NCBI GenBank assembly: GCA_045613305.1
Contig: JAZLAU010000037.1
Span: 19,501 to 83,500 of the forward strand
Length of the DNA: 64,000 bases
DNA from: SFTJ01 sp045613305
GTDB lineage: Bacteria > Bacteroidota > Bacteroidia > Bacteroidales > Muribaculaceae
Reading direction: 5' to 3'
Every line of letters begins with the position of its first letter. Position 1 is the first letter of the stretch. A model generated the notes under the pieces. It was not told where the DNA came from. It did not search any database and worked only from the letters and a program-made list of their open reading frames with translations. The translations under genes and the position numbers were made by a program. Below are positions 61,292 to 64,000 of the stretch, in pieces.

Positions 61292-62443
61292 ATGGCACGA
61301 TTTATCGACTCAAAACCACATTACGCCCTACTCGACGGACTTCGCGGCGTAGCGGCGCTTCTTGTGGTGTGGTATCACATTTTCGAGGGCTATCAGTTTG
61401 CCGGCGGCAAGCCCGTAATCGATTTCATAAATCACGGCTATCTGGCAGTCGACTTCTTCTTTATCCTTTCGGGCTTTGTAGTGGGTTATGCCTACGACAG
61501 CCGTTGGGGCAAGACCCTCACATTAGGCGGATTCTTCAAACGCCGCATCATTCGTCTTCACCCTATGGTGATAATGGGCGCAATACTTGGCGTTATAGGT
61601 TTTGCCACCGAGGGATTTGCAAAATGGAACGGCACGCAAACCGAATTCTCGATGGTGATGCTTGGCATGGTTTGCGCCATGCTCATGATACCCGCAATTC
61701 CGGGTTGTGGCTATGAAGTGCGCGGCAATGGCGAAATGTTTCCGCTCAACGGACCAACATGGTCGCTATTCTTTGAATATATAGGCAACATAGTGTATGC
61801 CCTTGTGCTTCGCCACCTCCCCACAGGAATCCTTAAGTTAGTCACCGCTGCACTTGGTGCCGGACTGGTGTGGTTTGCCCTAACCGATGCGGCTGGCTAC
61901 GGCAGTATTGGGGTAGGATGGACTCTCGACAACATCAACTTCATTGGCGGCATGCTTCGCATGTTGTTCCCGTTCACTTTGGGTGTGCTAATATCTCGCA
62001 TCTTCAATCCACTCAAAAAAGCCAAAGGCGCATTCTGGATTTGCACCATTGTGCTTGTTATATTGTTCCACGTGCCTTACATAGGCGGTGGCGAAATAGT
62101 AAGTTGGAATGGCCTTTTCGAATCGGCTTGCATAATTCTTGTGTTCCCGGCGCTGCTTTGGCTTGGCGCTTCGGGCAAAACAACCGATGCCGTTTCAGAA
62201 AAAATTTGCACCTTCCTTGGCAACATTTCGTTCCCTCTTTATTTGGTGCACTACCCTATAATGTACGGATTCTACAAATGGCTCATTAAAACCGAGCAAT
62301 ACACATTTGCAGAAACTTGGCCGGTTGCCATTGGAGTGTATGCTTTGAGCCTTGTTTTGGCCGTAGTATGCTTGAAGTTCTACGAAACTCCTGTGAGAAA
62401 CTGGCTATCTGACAAGTTCATTAAGAAACAGGACAAACAATAA
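61292..62443 (+). CDS. Membrane acyltransferase, family 3 (OafA-like)
   Basis: 383 residues with about ten membrane segments. The N-terminal DGLRGVAALLVVWYHIF (15-31) contains the conserved Arg and His of the acyltransferase-3 family, and VDFFFILSGFVVGYAYDSR follows. FKRRIIRLHPM is the next conserved loop. Such proteins O-acetylate LPS, capsule or cell-wall sugars. Terminator at 62468. Confidence 0.93.
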   Translation: MARFIDSKPHYALLDGLRGVAALLVVWYHIFEGYQFAGGKPVIDFINHGYLAVDFFFILSGFVVGYAYDSRWGKTLTLGGFFKRRIIRLHPMVIMGAILGVIGFATEGFAKWNGTQTEFSMVMLGMVCAMLMIPAIPGCGYEVRGNGEMFPLNGPTWSLFFEYIGNIVYALVLRHLPTGILKLVTAALGAGLVWFALTDAAGYGSIGVGWTLDNINFIGGMLRMLFPFTLGVLISRIFNPLKKAKGAFWICTIVLVILFHVPYIGGGEIVSWNGLFESACIILVFPALLWLGASGKTTDAVSEKICTFLGNISFPLYLVHYPIMYGFYKWLIKTEQYTFAETWPVAIGVYALSLVLAVVCLKFYETPVRNWLSDKFIKKQDKQ

Positions 62444-62467
62444 ATATAGTCGGCAAATAACGACACC

Positions 62468-62497
62468 AAAAAGCCTATCTGCCGGATAGGCTTTTTG
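62468..62497 (+). terminator. Terminator of the acyltransferase gene
   Basis: AAAAAGCCTATC/GGATAGGCTTTTT stem with a four-base loop and a T-run. Confidence 0.9.
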
Positions 62498-62669
62498 CTT
62501 CTTGAACAAAGCGGTGCTAACTCTTAAAACTCATTACCAGCCTTTTTTCATGAAAGAAAATATGCCGTAAAACATATTCTCGACTAAAAGGTTGAAACAA
62601 ATCTGAAAAATTAAACATATTTTATGATTTGTTTAATTGTTTTTAAGAATAATATCCAAAAAGAGTGTG
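62498..62669. other. AT-rich intergenic region after the acyltransferase gene
   Basis: Nothing specific seen before the orphan -7 element at 62670. The non-coding stretch between the acyltransferase and Sir2 genes is about 660 bases. Confidence 0.5.
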
Positions 62670-62801
62670 TATATTTGCATTGTTCAAAAGAAAAATGAGA
62701 TTTTAAAAAACAAGGAGACAAGCTACAAACAACGAAATATATACTTGAATTTTGGTTATGAGGAGGGTGTGCATTTGTGAAAATGTGCACTTTCGCTTTT
62801 T
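62670..62801 (+). ncRNA. Possible small RNA transcript unit
   Basis: A -7 element TATATTTG at 62670-62677 (no clear TTG) and, about 90 bases on, a hairpin GTGTGCATTT/AAATGTGCAC (62767-62790, ten pairs with two wobbles, GTGA loop) followed by TTTCGCTTTTT. An outer ATGAGG/CCTCAT pairing (62758-62763 and 62807-62812) could enclose it. No ORF inside. Weaker than the candidate at 54088 because the -33 box is missing. Confidence 0.35.
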
Positions 62802-63037
62802 ATATACCTCATGTTTTCTTCGCCTTAATATTCTTATAAACTTTTGATTAACCAATAAAACACATCTCTACTCCACGCCGACAGGCTTCTGCACAATAAA
62901 CGCGTTACAGCATTAGCCGCCATTCACAATATTTACAAAAAGCATTTTATTATCGACAAATCTCACAATAACATCTACCACTTGACAACTTCTTGATATT
63001 TTACATTTTTTAATGTTTATTTATTTGTTTTAGTATT
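62802..63037. other. AT-rich intergenic region upstream of the Sir2 gene
   Basis: No gene and no further hairpin with T-tail was seen. Confidence 0.5.
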
Positions 63038-63067
63038 TTGTTTTATCGGCACAATTTTATATATTTG
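63038..63067 (+). promoter_or_regulatory. Promoter of the Sir2 gene
   Basis: TTG at 63038-63040, 19 bases, TATATTTG at 63060-63067. Confidence 0.75.
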
Positions 63068-63105
63068 CATTAGTTATTAACTCCAAAAAACACAGCAACT
63101 TAACT

Positions 63106-63798
63106 ATGAAAAAAATAGTAATTTCTACAGGTGCAGGCATTAGCGCAGAGAGCAACATCAAAACATTTCGCGATGCTGGCGGACTTTGGGAATCCTATCC
63201 TGTGATGCAAGTGGCAAGCCACACCGGATGGCTTAAAAATCCTGAATTGATTCACCGTTTCTACAACGACCGTCGCAAGCAATTAATTGACGCCAAACCA
63301 AATGCCGCACACCTCGCATTGGTGGAACTCGAACAGTGGTTCGACGTGCAAGTGATTACGCAAAACGTCGACGACCTTCACGAACGTGCCGGCAGTTCTA
63401 AAATCCTTCACCTTCACGGCGAACTTATGAAAGTGCGCTCCACAAAACACGAAGAACGAGTGTACACACTAAGCCCCGACAACATAGAAACTTCGATGGA
63501 AACTCGCGACAAATACGGCGACCCTGTGCGTCCGCACATCGTGTTCTTTGAAGAACCTGTGCCTAACTTCGGCGAAGCAATGCGAATCACTCAACAAGCC
63601 GACATTTTTGTGGTTATAGGCACTTCGCTCGCCGTTTACCCCGCTGCAAGCCTTATTGACTGCGTGAAACCCGGAACTCCCATTTTCTACATCGACCCTA
63701 ACCCCGCTAAAGTGCACAAGTCAAACCTGACCGTAATCCCTAAAACGGCTTCTGAAGGAATGAAGGAACTAAAAGAAATTCTCAAAAAATACGTTTAA
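63106..63798 (+). CDS. Sir2-type NAD-dependent protein deacylase lacking zinc cysteines
   Basis: 230 residues. NAD-binding TGAGISAESNIKTFRDAGGLW (8-28), TQNVDDLHERAG (85-96) and catalytic His104 in HLHGEL are all present, as are GTSLAVYPAA and DPNPA. The zinc-ribbon module between His104 and the HIVFFEE strand has no cysteines, whereas most sirtuins have four. The RHIVFFGE-like strand here reads PHIVFFEE. It removes acyl groups from lysines; the short, Cys-free form is common in Bacteroidota CobB-like proteins. Confidence 0.93.
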   Translation: MKKIVISTGAGISAESNIKTFRDAGGLWESYPVMQVASHTGWLKNPELIHRFYNDRRKQLIDAKPNAAHLALVELEQWFDVQVITQNVDDLHERAGSSKILHLHGELMKVRSTKHEERVYTLSPDNIETSMETRDKYGDPVRPHIVFFEEPVPNFGEAMRITQQADIFVVIGTSLAVYPAASLIDCVKPGTPIFYIDPNPAKVHKSNLTVIPKTASEGMKELKEILKKYV

Positions 63799-63863
63799 CC
63801 TTTTTGTTGCGGCATCAACCTAAACAAAGATTACCGTCCCCAAAAGACGCTGAAAATAAAACT

Positions 63864-63906
63864 AATGGCTCACTTCTCATGTCACAAGAAGCGAGCCATT
63901 TTTTCA
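63864..63906 (+). terminator. Terminator of the Sir2 gene
   Basis: AATGGCTC...ACTTCT pairs with AGAAG...GAGCCATT, followed by a T-run. Confidence 0.85.
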
Positions 63907-64000
63907 TCATGCAACAACTTTCAAAAGCCGTTTGCCAGTTTTTTAAGTTAGTGTCGATGTAAGTAACTCCCCCCCCGCCTACACTTAAAAAACACCATCA

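Noticed and set aside
1..64000. CRISPR arrays, insertion sequences, prophage genes or replication origin
   Set aside because: No regularly spaced repeats, transposase, integrase or phage structural genes were seen; no DnaA-box cluster was noticed.

Overview
The window reads as chromosomal DNA of a gut-type Bacteroidales bacterium (phylum Bacteroidota). Evidence: many intergenic regions carry the Bacteroidota promoter pattern TTG, 19-21 bases, TAnnTTTG. Shine-Dalgarno sequences are essentially absent. The families are typical of the phylum (NigD-like lipoprotein, DUF3943, FadL-type porin, 490-residue LepB with WbqC next to it, DUF4964 glutaminase-like lipoprotein, GH20 and GH18 enzymes), and so are the gene strings yceD-rpmF-fabH-era-der and polA / polyprenyl synthase-rnhB. 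The genus cannot be fixed from sequence alone; a Muribaculaceae-like organism would fit.

Layout. 1-6030 (minus): start of a secreted glutaminase-like lipoprotein, mfd, and an S41 processing protease. 6170-6380: two identical tRNA-Asn genes with their own promoter and terminator. 6600-9730: operon of an atypical ROK sugar kinase, an MFS transporter and a SIS-domain sugar-phosphate protein. 9770-11710: DUF3943 and NigD-like envelope proteins. 12210-17800 (minus): a four-gene operon of an Hsp70-like ATPase, a HerA/VirB4-type ATPase, a HExxH metallopeptidase-like protein and a 96-residue protein. This is the least explained part of the window and the best candidate for an undescribed system. It lies beside a divergently transcribed tRNA-Leu and an AT-rich WG-repeat lipoprotein that looks foreign.

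19850-22270: ABC transporter operon with a YtrA-type GntR regulator and a matching inverted repeat at the promoter. 22540-24350: pckA. 24600-32070: radical SAM/SPASM protein, DUF2147, an esterase fused to LysM, Nudix, another esterase, a PIG-L deacetylase and an MFS transporter. 32340-36520: WbqC, LepB, MscL, GAPDH. 36880-38420: abundant FadL-like porin. 38460-45760: polA, with a divergent polyprenyl synthase-rnhB-coiled-coil-GH20 string. 45840-48050: HAD phosphatase and histidine kinase. 48150-52640: yceD-rpmF-fabH-era-der. 52700-64000: GT9 and GT4 glycosyltransferases, SDR, GH18, LD-carboxypeptidase, second radical SAM, RNase H, shikimate kinase, acyltransferase and Sir2, plus two possible small RNA genes.

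Most of the window is housekeeping. The points most worth following are: the Hsp70-HerA-HExxH operon; QxSLF sliding-clamp motifs in three neighbouring genes (polA, rnhB and an unknown coiled-coil gene); the lost proofreading residues of PolA; the YtrA-like operator; and two promoter-to-terminator units without an ORF.
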